Assembly: GCA_021777055.1 (NCBI GenBank)
Contig: JAIQZO010000055.1
Location: 34,780 to 98,779, forward strand
DNA length: 64,000 nt
Direction: 5' to 3'
Origin: Candidatus Anammoxibacter sp.
GTDB taxonomy: Bacteria > Planctomycetota > Brocadiia > Brocadiales > Anammoxibacteraceae
Shown here: positions 10,168-19,346 of the stretch, piece after piece
How positions within the stretch are numbered: position 1 is the stretch's first letter
Layout of the letters: every line of letters starts with the position of its first letter
The notes under the pieces: model-generated
Databases searched by the model: none
Told to the model about the DNA's origin: nothing
What the model saw: the letters and a program-made list of their open reading frames with translations, nothing else
Program-made: the position numbers and the translations under genes

Positions 10168-10605
10168 TTATATAGTCAATGCCTCTGGCAATTGCGCCGC
10201 ATGAGGATGCTCAGCACCATTATATACCTTCATCTTCTTTATCATTGCCCTACCCAATTTATTTTTTGGAATCATCCTGCTAACCGCAAGCCTTACCACC
10301 TTTTCCGGATATTTCTTCATCATCCACTCAAAAGGCCTCTCCTTAAGTCCTCCCATAAAACCAGAATGAGAATAGTAAACCTTTTTATCCATCTTCTTCC
10401 CGGTTAACCTGATCTTGCTAGCGTTAATAACTATAACAAAATCACCAGTATCGACATGAGGTGTATACTCCGGTTTATGCTTTCCCATCAAAATAGTTGC
10501 TATCTTTACTGCCATTCTCCCAAGCACCAGGTTGTTAGCATCTATTATATACCAGCCCTGCCGAACATTTTCCTTTTTCGACATAAATGTTTTTGTTGTA
10601 ATCAT
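10168..10605 (-). CDS. rplM: 50S ribosomal protein L13
   Basis: L13 is an early 50S assembly protein. The core RQGWYIIDANNLVLGRMAVKIATILMGKHKPEYTPHVDTGDFVIVINASKIRLTGKK is diagnostic, ending with RMIPKNKLGRAMIKKMKVY. I start at ATG 10605 (MITTKTFMSKKE), which aligns with the family's M-KTF N-terminus and has AAGAGA upstream; the ATG 18 bases earlier has no ribosome-binding site. First gene of the L13-S9 pair. Confidence 0.96.
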   Translation of the reverse strand: MITTKTFMSKKENVRQGWYIIDANNLVLGRMAVKIATILMGKHKPEYTPHVDTGDFVIVINASKIRLTGKKMDKKVYYSHSGFMGGLKERPFEWMMKKYPEKVVRLAVSRMIPKNKLGRAMIKKMKVYNGAEHPHAAQLPEALTI

Positions 10606-11115
10606 ATTGTCTCTTTTTGTCATGTGTTAAAATTATATAAACGGGAATATTATCATAATGCATTTTGCTTGTCAATATTATACTTGTAGAGACGCACAAC
10701 AGAGCGGTTCTACTGGCGTTTTGGATCCATTTATTTATTCATCCCTATCTAATATTTACAGGACTATTTTTTATCTACTTACTGTTTTTGTCCTGGCCAC
10801 TTTCATGATAAACGAGATAATCTATAAAAACTGGGGTACAAAGCCAGTGATGTGTGGTATGTTTCGATATCAATAAGTTTATTTTCTGATCAGAGGTTTA
10901 AAGCCTGCAACAAAACATGAAATGGATTTGAGTATAGAAATAACAACCTGTTGCAAAGGTGCGCTGTAGTAAATATATACATTATCATTATCAACTAGAG
11001 CAATTCTCTGAAGCCGATTCAACTTGGTATTTGTTTTTATACAATACAACCTGCCCATTTCCCATTAACTGTTTTTCATGTATGGGCGCACAACTATGTA
11101 CCTCTAGAAGAGATG
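10606..11115. other. Intergenic region between pilT end and rplM, no gene seen
   Basis: About 510 bp. It should contain the rplM promoter, on the minus strand, and the end of the pilT transcript. I found no supportable ORF or leader motif. Confidence 0.4.
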
Positions 11116-12171
11116 TCATTCCCTTTGAAACCGATTAAAGAGCTCCTTATCAAATGCATGTTTAACTCCCTCATCAAAGCTTATGGACTCATTTTTAACC
11201 AGCCCAATTATAGATTGATCCATTGTCTGCATACCTTCACGCCTACCTGTCTGTATAGCTGAAAAGATTTGATGTGTCTTCCCCTCTCTTATGAGGTTTG
11301 ATATCGCTGAGTTGCAAAACATTATCTCCGATGCACAGACCCTCCCTTTACCATTCTGTAAAAGTAAAAGCTGCTGCGAAATCACACCCCGCAACAACTG
11401 TGAAAGCATTACACGGGTCTGGTTTTGCTGACCAACCGGAAAAACATTAACCAACCTGTCTACAGTTGATGAAGCACAGCTAGTATGTAGTGTAGAAAAA
11501 ACGAGATGCCCTGTCTCTGCAGCTGTAATTGCCATCTGAATAGTCTCCATATCACGAAGCTCACCCACAAGGATGATATCAGGATCCTCTCTGAGCCCTG
11601 CACGTAAGGCAGAGGCAAAAGAGTGTGTATGGGTACCTATTTCACGATGTGTAACCATCCCCTTGTTGTTTTTATGTACAAACTCCAGAGGATCTTCAAT
11701 GGCTAAAATATGGCAATTCCTTGTGTTATTTATATAATCTATTATTGCAGCAAGGGTTGTAGATTTACCGCTACCAGTTGGACCGGTAACCAAAACAAGC
11801 CCTTGTTCTATCTTTGCAAACTCTAAAATATTTTTCGATAACCGTAAATCAGCAAACGGCTTTATCTCAGATGGAATTATCCTGAATACAGCACCTAACC
11901 CATCTTTAAACTTCAGAAAGTTTACTCTAACTCTACATAAATCCGGCATATCATAAGCAAAGTCCACCTCAAATCTCTCATCAAAAGCCTTTCTTTTATC
12001 TTCGCTTAAAATATCATAAATAAATTTACAATCGTTATCAGTCTCTATATCTTCATGCTCAAGGTCATGGAGCTTTCCGTTAATACGCACCTTGGGCACC
12101 ATACCTGCCCGCAGATGTAAATCAGACGCCCCCAACCCTACCGCTTTTTTTAGCAAATTCGCAACTTTCAT
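11116..12171 (-). CDS. pilT: Type IV pilus retraction ATPase PilT
   Basis: PilT is the hexameric ATPase that powers pilus retraction. Motifs: N-terminal GASDLHLRAGMVPKVRINGKL, Walker A GPTGSGKSTTLA, Asp box, Walker B EDPDIILVGELRDMETI, His box STLHTSCASSTVDR, and the PilT-type tail with QQLLLLQNGKGRVCASEIMF and REGKTHQI. The AIRNLIRE-like segment (AISNLIREGK) is the retraction-ATPase signature. I start at ATG 12171; the TTG one codon upstream is less likely. It is the last gene of the secretion/pilus operon, seven bases after gspF. Confidence 0.93.
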   Translation of the reverse strand: MKVANLLKKAVGLGASDLHLRAGMVPKVRINGKLHDLEHEDIETDNDCKFIYDILSEDKRKAFDERFEVDFAYDMPDLCRVRVNFLKFKDGLGAVFRIIPSEIKPFADLRLSKNILEFAKIEQGLVLVTGPTGSGKSTTLAAIIDYINNTRNCHILAIEDPLEFVHKNNKGMVTHREIGTHTHSFASALRAGLREDPDIILVGELRDMETIQMAITAAETGHLVFSTLHTSCASSTVDRLVNVFPVGQQNQTRVMLSQLLRGVISQQLLLLQNGKGRVCASEIMFCNSAISNLIREGKTHQIFSAIQTGRREGMQTMDQSIIGLVKNESISFDEGVKHAFDKELFNRFQRE

Positions 12172-12178
12172 CAATCAA

Positions 12179-13354
12179 TCATGACAACATTTTAAGAGTT
12201 TGAACATACGTTGAGAAAACAGAAAATACAATGAGAGACACAAACGCCCCTATTATTAAAAGTAGTATAGGCTCCACTAATGTCCCCAGATTTTGCGTTA
12301 CTTGTTTTATCTCATCATTATATGCGTCTGCTATCTTTATCATCATCATATCCAGCTGCCCCGAAGACTCTCCGGTAGTAATTAGATCTATTACAAAAGG
12401 AGAAAACATATTTGAGGACGCAATGGGCTCTACAATGCTGCTGCCATTTTCCAATGCAATACAGGTCTTTCTAAATATACCCGCAAAAACTTCGTTATCA
12501 GTTGTTTCAGATAACAACCTAAACGCCTCAAGTACAGGTACACCGTTTCTTATCAACATACCAAACGATCTGCAGAAATGCATAGTTAATACTTTTCGCA
12601 TTATAACACCAAAAACAGGTACACGCAGCGTAAAAGAGTCCCAAAAACATTTCCCGGCAGGTTGTTTTGCAGACAGATAAGCAAACACACACAGAGCAGA
12701 AGATCCAAACAGTATAAGCCACCAATAATTATTAAAGAAATCTGCTGTATTAACCATGACTTTAGCAACAACGCTTAAATTTTCTGCGGAACCAAGAATA
12801 GTAGACACAAACTTGGGAATCACATACGAAAGTACAAAGATCAGAACCCCAATGGCAAGGCAGAGTGTTACAGCCGGATAGAGTAACGCCCTTTTAATTT
12901 GCATACGTGTTTTATCATCACTTTCCGCAAGATTGGCAATACCCATTAAGGTCTCTTCCAGCGCCCCCCCTTTTTCCGCAACTATTATTAAGTTTAGATA
13001 TACTTTTGAAAATATTTTCGGAAACTTTGACATCGCATATGAGAGAGCTTCACCACGTTCAACACCATTTGCAATTGAATTTACAACTTTTCTGATAGAG
13101 GTATCGCTACTCTTTGTAATAGTCCTTAACGCATTTAGCATAGGCATCCCGGCCCCAATTAATGTTGCAATCTGGCGAAAAAATACAGCAACGCCACTGG
13201 GTTCAATATTAATTAGCGAATACCACGCCCCTCCCTTTCCAAACGTATTGGTATTATCAGTATCTGGGGCTAAAACAGTGCCAAAATTCTCAGTTGTAAA
13301 CCCTTCTTCCATTTCATCATCCGACGAAATGTTCTCTTGATCCGACTTGTTCAT
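12179..13354 (-). CDS. gspF: Type II secretion/type IV pilus inner-membrane platform protein GspF/PilC
   Basis: A polytopic platform protein that couples the assembly ATPase to the pseudopilus. Two repeated T2SSF domains are visible: about 60-185 (VFFRQIATLIGAGMPMLNALR...LLYPAVTLCLAIGVLIFVLSYVIPKF) and about 260-385 (LTMHFCRSFGMLIRNGVPVLEAFRLL...LVEPILLLIIGAFVSLIVFSVF). The start is the ATG at 13354 because GGAGG lies five bases upstream. A ~55-residue acidic N-terminal extension precedes the first domain. It lies between gspE and pilT. Confidence 0.9.
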   Translation of the reverse strand: MNKSDQENISSDDEMEEGFTTENFGTVLAPDTDNTNTFGKGGAWYSLINIEPSGVAVFFRQIATLIGAGMPMLNALRTITKSSDTSIRKVVNSIANGVERGEALSYAMSKFPKIFSKVYLNLIIVAEKGGALEETLMGIANLAESDDKTRMQIKRALLYPAVTLCLAIGVLIFVLSYVIPKFVSTILGSAENLSVVAKVMVNTADFFNNYWWLILFGSSALCVFAYLSAKQPAGKCFWDSFTLRVPVFGVIMRKVLTMHFCRSFGMLIRNGVPVLEAFRLLSETTDNEVFAGIFRKTCIALENGSSIVEPIASSNMFSPFVIDLITTGESSGQLDMMMIKIADAYNDEIKQVTQNLGTLVEPILLLIIGAFVSLIVFSVFSTYVQTLKMLS

Positions 13355-13423
13355 TATCACCTCCCCTGCTTTCTAAATGATATTTCATGTTGCAGCAAAG
13401 CAACAACAAAACTAGAGAATAGA

Positions 13424-13450
13424 GAATTCAGGAAACTGAATCCAGAATAA
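13424..13450. repeat. Dispersed gaattc-type intergenic repeat
   Basis: A gaattcaggaaactgaatcc-like motif followed by agaataa. It is related to copies at 19110, 32231, 50880, 53390 and 54040. The motif is an imperfect palindrome of the form GAATTC-aggaga-nnnn-GAATTC/ATTCTG. It lies between gspE and gspF. Confidence 0.5.
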
Positions 13451-13608
13451 TGTATAAATTTACAGTAATTTTAACATGCCATATAATCGCAAGATCAGCA
13501 TCTATTTTCTAAATCCTGTTTTATCTTGTTTTGACTACAGACTACTGAATTCACTATTCAAAAAAAACTACAAAATCTTAAAAAAGAAGTTTTTATAAAG
13601 TTATACTA

Positions 13609-15342
13609 CTATAATTCCAATAATATCTCCTGCATAACCTCCTCCGGAGTTGTTACTTTATCAATAATCTTTTTTACTCCGCATTCACGCATATAACTCA
13701 ACCCCATACTCTTGGTTATTTTCTTGATTTCGTTCTCCTCTGTATGGCTAATTACAGCATCTCTAAGAGTATTGTTTATTTGGAGAATTTCAAAGATCCC
13801 AGTCTGACCATAGAAACCAATCCCTGCACATTTCTCACACCCCTTTCCAAAAGCAAATGTAACACCCTCTTGCTTAATACTAAGGTCTTCAAGCAACTGC
13901 GGAGAAGGAACATACTCCTCCTTGCAGTTATCGCAAATCTTTCTTACCAACCTTTGAGCCACAATACCATTCAAAGCGCTGGCAATTAAGAAAGGAGGCA
14001 CATCAAAATTCCTTAATGTTGTTATCGCGCTTACCGTATCTACCGCATGTAATGTACTAAAGAGTTGCTGACCCGTCAACGCGGCCCTTACGGCAATCTT
14101 GGCCGTCTCATTATCCCTGATCTCACCAACCATCAATATATCAGAATCGTGCCTTAAAACCGCACGCAAACTATTTACAAAATTTATGTCAACCTTAGTA
14201 TCAACTTCTACCTGGCTCACCCCTTCCAGCAAGCACTCCACCGGATCTTCAATGGTAATCACTTTATTTCTTTTCGTATCCAGTTCTTGAAGAGCAGTAT
14301 AAAGAGTTGTGGTTTTACCACTGCCAACAGGACCTGTAACCAGAACCATACCGTGCGGCCTTAAAATTATTGATTTAAAGAGCTTTATTTCCGTTTCTGA
14401 CATTCCAAGATTACCCAACCCCGCAAACATATTTGACTCTTTAAATATCCTTAACACCACGTTCTCGCCCATCTTGGTTTGAATTGACGAAACCCTGAAA
14501 TGCTGTTCTTTGCCTTTTATTAATGCAGAAATTCTACCATCCTGAGGCTGACGATTTTCAGTTATGTCAAGACTTGCAAGTACTTTTAAGCGCGATATAC
14601 ACGCTTTCTGCAGATCTTGAGGAATTCTCGTAAGTTCATAAAGCATACCATCAATCCTGGTACGCACCCTGATCTCATTAACACGGGACTCAAAATGTAT
14701 ATCAGTAGCCCTTAATGACACCGCCTTGTTCAAGATTTTATTAACCAGCGAAACAGCAGAAACATCATTAATGTCAAATGTAATGTTTTCACGCAACCCA
14801 CCGTCAGAATCCCCCCCTCCATGCTCTGCCCCACGTCCAACAGGTTCTTTCTTTTTTTCCAAAACGCCTTCGCCTTTTTTCACCAAATTGAAGTACTTTT
14901 CAAATACATTTTGGAAATGCAACTTTTGGCACAAAACAAATCGCACATTGAAATCACTAACACAGCGAAGTAAACCTATATCTTTAATCTTCAAAGGATT
15001 CACAACCGCAACAATCAGTTTTTTTCCTTGCTGCAAGATTGGCAATGCCTCTTTTTCCCGTGCCACATCAGGCGCAATCAACAATATCGCATTGCGATCA
15101 ATAAACTCTTCCTGTATGTTAACATATGGAATGGAGACCAATTTACTAAGTGACTTTGTTATTTTCTCATGCATAAATGGGCCGCATTCAAACAATGTGT
15201 CCAAATTAGCCGTCGCCCTTTTAAGAAAAGCAATATCCTCTTTCCTTCTCAGCTCCCCTTTTTCATGCAGAGCTTTCAACGCAAGCTCATCATAAGAGTA
15301 TCCGTTGTACGCGCTCAATCTCTTTTTCAGTTTTACATCCAT
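13609..15342 (-). CDS. gspE: Type II secretion/type IV pilus assembly ATPase GspE/PilB
   Basis: This ATPase drives pseudopilus or pilus extension. It has an N-terminal MshEN-like domain (about 90-170), then a RecA-like ATPase: ATDIHFESRVNEIRVRTRIDGML, Walker A GPVGSGKTTTLYTAL, Asp box VITIEDPVECLLEGVSQVEV, Walker B SDILMVGEIRDNETA, and His box STLHAVDT. The C-terminal zinc motif is present as CDNC and CEKC. I start at ATG 15342 rather than the TTG three codons earlier. It follows the pseudopilin genes. Confidence 0.92.
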   Translation of the reverse strand: MDVKLKKRLSAYNGYSYDELALKALHEKGELRRKEDIAFLKRATANLDTLFECGPFMHEKITKSLSKLVSIPYVNIQEEFIDRNAILLIAPDVAREKEALPILQQGKKLIVAVVNPLKIKDIGLLRCVSDFNVRFVLCQKLHFQNVFEKYFNLVKKGEGVLEKKKEPVGRGAEHGGGDSDGGLRENITFDINDVSAVSLVNKILNKAVSLRATDIHFESRVNEIRVRTRIDGMLYELTRIPQDLQKACISRLKVLASLDITENRQPQDGRISALIKGKEQHFRVSSIQTKMGENVVLRIFKESNMFAGLGNLGMSETEIKLFKSIILRPHGMVLVTGPVGSGKTTTLYTALQELDTKRNKVITIEDPVECLLEGVSQVEVDTKVDINFVNSLRAVLRHDSDILMVGEIRDNETAKIAVRAALTGQQLFSTLHAVDTVSAITTLRNFDVPPFLIASALNGIVAQRLVRKICDNCKEEYVPSPQLLEDLSIKQEGVTFAFGKGCEKCAGIGFYGQTGIFEILQINNTLRDAVISHTEENEIKKITKSMGLSYMRECGVKKIIDKVTTPEEVMQEILLEL

Positions 15343-15386
15343 AAATAACAACTTAAATGATTAATTTGAATAATCTGGTTTGTAAT

Positions 15387-16274
15387 TCAAATCATATTCC
15401 AATAAAGGACTCTTATCTCATTTTTGTCTTTAAAAACAACGGTATCAATTACCCTTTTTGCCCTGGTAGGACTCTTTTTCTGAATCACACCTTCAGATCT
15501 CATTCTGAACGTCTTAGATTTTACCGTTAAGATGTCATCTTGTATGCTTATCCAGCTATTTTTCTGCAAATCTGTAACATCACTAACAGATTTAAAAACC
15601 CCATCATCAGATGTACCAGCAACACCATCATGACCATTTCTGTACAACAGGATATCATCCACATTGTTGGCATACAACCCTGGAATAGTCTCCAGAACAA
15701 CCCTGGATGCCGTATTGATATTTATCTTCCCATTTCCCCAAACCGTAACAAACATTTCCAGCCCTCCATTACCATAGAACTGTTCATGTCCTACTATTCC
15801 CCTTGTCACAAGCTCTTCCGGCTTACGAAAGATCCTCTTTCTTCGAGAAGTTATAACCGCATCAACCTCCATTCCATTCAAACCCGGCAGGCCATTAAGC
15901 ATTTCCTTTGAAGCCTTGTTAATATTAACCTTGGACTCTTCATCAATTATTCCATAAGAGAGTGTATCTCCCACTCTATAGCAAACATTAAAATAACCTA
16001 TATCAAAAGAGACTCCCTTAAAAGAAGATTCATCCGATCGCCACCTGGAGCCAGAGGAGTCATAACTTGATTTCTCATTCCATAAGACCTGAAAGGCTTT
16101 TTCAACTCCAGCCTTTGCTATAAACTCTGCAGTAATACTATTTTTATACTTCTTTGTAGCAATAAAATCACTGGTAACTATCCCGCTTGATGATAGTCCA
16201 AAAACAGAGATTACTATTATCAGAAACAAAGCCATCGTCATTACAGACCCAGACTGTTCTTTCAACTTTACCAT
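15387..16274 (-). CDS. gspK: Type II secretion minor pseudopilin, GspK-like
   Basis: GspK caps the tip of the type II pseudopilus. An N-terminal hydrophobic segment (SGSVMTMALFLIIVISVFGLSSSGI) is followed by a long periplasmic region with two helix-hairpin-helix-like stretches typical of GspK: INKASKEMLNGLPGLNGMEVDAVITSRRK and ININTASRVVLETIPGLYANNVDDIL. I start at ATG 16274 because the upstream extension starts at TTG and precedes the signal. A classical prepilin cleavage Gly-Phe is replaced by a G-S-V junction. Upstream neighbours are gspJ- and gspI-like genes. Confidence 0.82.
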   Translation of the reverse strand: MVKLKEQSGSVMTMALFLIIVISVFGLSSSGIVTSDFIATKKYKNSITAEFIAKAGVEKAFQVLWNEKSSYDSSGSRWRSDESSFKGVSFDIGYFNVCYRVGDTLSYGIIDEESKVNINKASKEMLNGLPGLNGMEVDAVITSRRKRIFRKPEELVTRGIVGHEQFYGNGGLEMFVTVWGNGKININTASRVVLETIPGLYANNVDDILLYRNGHDGVAGTSDDGVFKSVSDVTDLQKNSWISIQDDILTVKSKTFRMRSEGVIQKKSPTRAKRVIDTVVFKDKNEIRVLYWNMI

Positions 16275-16307
16275 GGTTAATACTTTCCCATAAATATCTA
16301 TCAAAAA

Positions 16308-16946
16308 TCACAAAACAATACTAACTGTTGTTTTGAATTCATTTGGCAATGATTTCGGCCACCTATTTCCAGTCTTAATAGTTATTTCTACCGCATTTGG
16401 CAATGACTTTCGATTCCAAACATTATACCACTTGTTATCCTTAAGATACCTGAAGTTCAGCCCCATTATCTCAGAGGCAAGGGTACGTGAGGCAACCTCA
16501 TGTGGCAAATAATCTGAAAACACCTCTCTTTTCAGAAATGAAGAATTTCCGGTTCCACCATTATCCAGGAGAAACTTCACAGTATCAACACTGCCACTAT
16601 CTTTATATCTGTTTATATGAATCTTTGAAATAGTAGAGAAATACATACAATCATTATCTTCAAATGAATTTCCATCCGAACGACGGCTTCTATCAACTCC
16701 AACAAAAGAGACCCCGTCAGTACGCAATACATTCTGTACATCCTTTGAAATAGTGGCCATGGTATATCTGATTTGCTGAATGGCCTCAGTTTTAGAAATG
16801 CTTTTATTGAAAAGATTTTTTGTAGTGTAAAGAGAGCTAAAAACCATATAACTTATAATTCCTGACAAAGCAACTGCAATCATAGTTTCGATGAGAGTAA
16901 AGCCTTTTGATCCGTGCATATGGGAATTTGCATTAGCTGGCAACAT
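16308..16946 (-). CDS. gspJ: Minor pseudopilin, GspJ/PilW-like
   Basis: A prepilin-type protein with the N-methylation/cleavage motif KGFTLIETMIAVALSG, that is, cleavage after Gly, Phe+1 and Glu+5, followed by a hydrophobic helix. The soluble part (YTTKNLFNKSISKTEAIQQIRYTMATISKDVQNVLRTDG) resembles GspJ. An AAGGAG precedes two adjacent ATG codons; the second has better spacing. It lies immediately downstream of the gspI-like gene. Confidence 0.78.
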   Translation of the reverse strand: MLPANANSHMHGSKGFTLIETMIAVALSGIISYMVFSSLYTTKNLFNKSISKTEAIQQIRYTMATISKDVQNVLRTDGVSFVGVDRSRRSDGNSFEDNDCMYFSTISKIHINRYKDSGSVDTVKFLLDNGGTGNSSFLKREVFSDYLPHEVASRTLASEIMGLNFRYLKDNKWYNVWNRKSLPNAVEITIKTGNRWPKSLPNEFKTTVSIVL

Positions 16947-16949
16947 CAT

Positions 16950-17351
16950 TCAACTCCTTTTTGCCAAAAATGTTGAATAACTAATATGATGTTTTTTCTG
17001 TGGCCATGGCCAAAATACCTTCAATTGCAGCATCAATAATCCAGGCTCATGCTCTTTAATATCCATAGACCACCTGAACATCCTGTATATAACCTCATCA
17101 CCATCACCAAATTCCATTTCCTGACTATAATACTCTTTATTAATTAATAATTTCTCAAAACCGTTTTGCAAGACCTCATCCATCTTTTTCTGACCGATTA
17201 GAGATGCAATCGCAATGTCACGCCCCTTACCGCTTAAATCACTACTGGACCTGAACATTGTGACCATAAGGGTCATACCCATTCCAAGTATTGCCAATGC
17301 AACGATACATTCCAGGATAGTAAATCCTTTGTTCCTCTGCGGAGACACCAT
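16950..17351 (-). CDS. gspI: Minor pseudopilin, GspI/PilV-like
   Basis: A 133-residue prepilin-type protein: KGFTILECIVALAILGMGMTLMVTM is the cleavage motif and N-terminal helix, followed by a small soluble domain (ASLIGQKKMDEVLQNGF). Size and position before gspJ and gspK point to GspI. It is the first gene of the I-J-K-E-F-pilT operon. No major pseudopilin (GspG) and no secretin are in this window. Confidence 0.75.
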   Translation of the reverse strand: MVSPQRNKGFTILECIVALAILGMGMTLMVTMFRSSSDLSGKGRDIAIASLIGQKKMDEVLQNGFEKLLINKEYYSQEMEFGDGDEVIYRMFRWSMDIKEHEPGLLMLQLKVFWPWPQKKHHISYSTFLAKRS

Positions 17352-17616
17352 CTTATAGATCCCATTCCTTACAAAAAGTTCTTTATATAAGCCTATATTT
17401 TAAACCAAAGGCAAGAGAAAATCTCACTTGACTAAAAAATATGTTTTGCCATTAGTATAGTTACATTTTTCTTTTAACTTTATCTTATGGGGGGTGCCCT
17501 TGGCAGGTATATCTGTCCCTTTCAGCGAACAAACAATAATTATTTGAACTTACCAAACACTAAATATAATATACAATTACCCCGCCCCTTTTTTTTAAAC
17601 ATATAACTTTCATAAC

Positions 17617-18294
17617 TTAAGAAAACTGTAACGGCACAGCAGGAAGAAACTCCCATTCAACAAGCCCCTCAAGCCGAGACATGGCACTCATCAATATATC
17701 CAAACAGTTAGCTGCAAGCACAAAAAAAATAGCCCCATCTTTACCTGGCACATAAAGACTTGTAATAACATCTACCTCGTCTGCCCACTCTATTGAATTG
17801 GCAACATCCAACACGCTTCTCTTATTTTCTGCACCAAAAGATAACTTAACAATAAAGATCACCTTTTCATCAATTGTGAACTGAAAATGATCTGGCTTAC
17901 AAGTTGACAAAGCTAGTTCCAACTCACTGTAGACAAGCTCTTCACTTGTCTTCTGTAATCTTCCTGCCATCTGGTTGACCATTTTTAGGCCGAACTCAGG
18001 ATCTTCTTTAAACAAATTTAAAAACCCGCTTTTCCCTAGTAGAAAAACCTCAGTATCCTCTATAGCTTTAGCAGTTGCAGTCCTCTTCTTTCCGGTCATC
18101 AACCCCATCTCACCAAAATACTCACCGGTGGTTACAATATGCAATAGTCGTTCTGTACGTACTATAACTTTCTTCTTTAATGCCACTTTTCCAGACTGCA
18201 CAAAGTAGATAAAATCAGGCGAATCACCCTCTTCAAAAATTACAGACTCCGCACTAAAAAAACGTTTTTCTCCGCAATACCTTTCTAAATCCAT
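17617..18294 (-). CDS. Cyclic nucleotide-binding domain protein
   Basis: The N-terminal 130 residues form a cNMP-binding fold (IFEEGDSPDFIYFVQSGKVALKKK, then GEYFGEMGLMTGKKRTATAKAIEDTEVFLL with the phosphate-binding-cassette-like GEMGLMTGKKRTATA). There is no C-terminal winged helix, so it is not a Crp-type DNA binder. The last ~80 residues (FIVKLSFGAENKRSVLDVANSIEWADEVDVITSLYVPGKDGAIFFVL) have the beta-alpha-beta look of an ACT/RAM-type ligand domain. ATG 18294 is the only ATG near the start; longer readings begin at TTG. It lies upstream of the secretion operon in the same direction, with a 265-bp gap. Confidence 0.7.
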   Translation of the reverse strand: MDLERYCGEKRFFSAESVIFEEGDSPDFIYFVQSGKVALKKKVIVRTERLLHIVTTGEYFGEMGLMTGKKRTATAKAIEDTEVFLLGKSGFLNLFKEDPEFGLKMVNQMAGRLQKTSEELVYSELELALSTCKPDHFQFTIDEKVIFIVKLSFGAENKRSVLDVANSIEWADEVDVITSLYVPGKDGAIFFVLAANCLDILMSAMSRLEGLVEWEFLPAVPLQFS

Positions 18295-19346
18295 AAATAT
18301 TGATACTGCCAAAAAATCCAATAAAAATACAATGAAATAACCAATTAATAGTAAATTAATAACCCATGAAAGTCAAAGTTAAACACACTATATGGTAATT
18401 ATCGAACGAAATGAGACAGAATGAAGAATTTAAACAGAAAAATTTAGAATTTGAATTCACACATGGAAAAAATAAAGCGAAGAGACTGATAAGGGCAAAA
18501 GAATACCACTATTTTCACCCTCAATTGTTGCCCATGAATTTGGTTAAATTTGTATGTATTGAATAACATCCAAAGATATCTGAAAGGTGGTTCGGCAAAT
18601 CACGAATTTCTGATTACTTTGTATATATAGCCCTTTATACATGTATCCCTACCACCACGGTAGCAAATCTACTAAGCCAACCGCGCCAACAATATAAGAA
18701 TTTCACTTAGACATTCTTAAGTTTTTTCTTGACCTTGTAGTTAAATGATGTATATTTTGTGAAATGGTTTCAAGAGGTCGTTTAGTTGTATTTCAGATCA
18801 GTTTATATGGACAGTCCAGAATCATTCCTTTTTTTATCTCCCCACCACGTTTAAATCCTGATAGCAGAGAAATATAATCACCATTAGATTCTTACACCGT
18901 AATTGTGCGAACTTATCTCGCACATTTTATAATCAACTGAAAATAAAGTTTTTTTCAAGTTCGTGGTTCACGGTTCAAAGGTTAAATATACGGAAACAAA
19001 AGAAAACCCTGAACCTTGAACTGTTAAACCACAAAAATATCAAATATTTTTGGCTAGTATTACCTTATAATAATTTTTTAAGGGTTTTCGCTTCTATCTA
19101 TGGAATAGAGAATTCAGGAGACTGGTGTCAGAATAAGGGAAATAGCATAAAAGAAGTTAATGCTAATCTTAAGATTAATAACATGGTAAAATGATTACAA
19201 ATATATGCTTTATTCTGCGTTCTGTATTCTCAATTTAGTTACGGTTTCGCCACCTTATACGGTATCCTGATCAAGAAAACATTCAATAAAGCAAAAGAAA
19301 CGTTACAAAAATATATTATCGCAAATGGAAAGGAGCACAATAAATA
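18295..19346. other. ~1-kb intergenic region with repeats
   Basis: A divergent intergenic stretch. It holds a sigma70-like signal on the plus strand (TTGACC 18729-18734, 16 bp, TATATT 18751-18756), an inverted-type gttcacggttcaaaggtt ... aaccttgaactgttaaacc motif at 18964-19028, and the dispersed gaattc repeat at 19110-19136. I see no gene. Confidence 0.45.
19110..19136. repeat. Dispersed gaattc-type intergenic repeat
   Basis: gaattcaggagactggtgtc followed by agaataa. The next ~120 bp (acatggtaaaatgattacaa, then tatgctttattctg) match 1660-1745, so the repeat unit may extend well past the palindrome. Confidence 0.5.
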
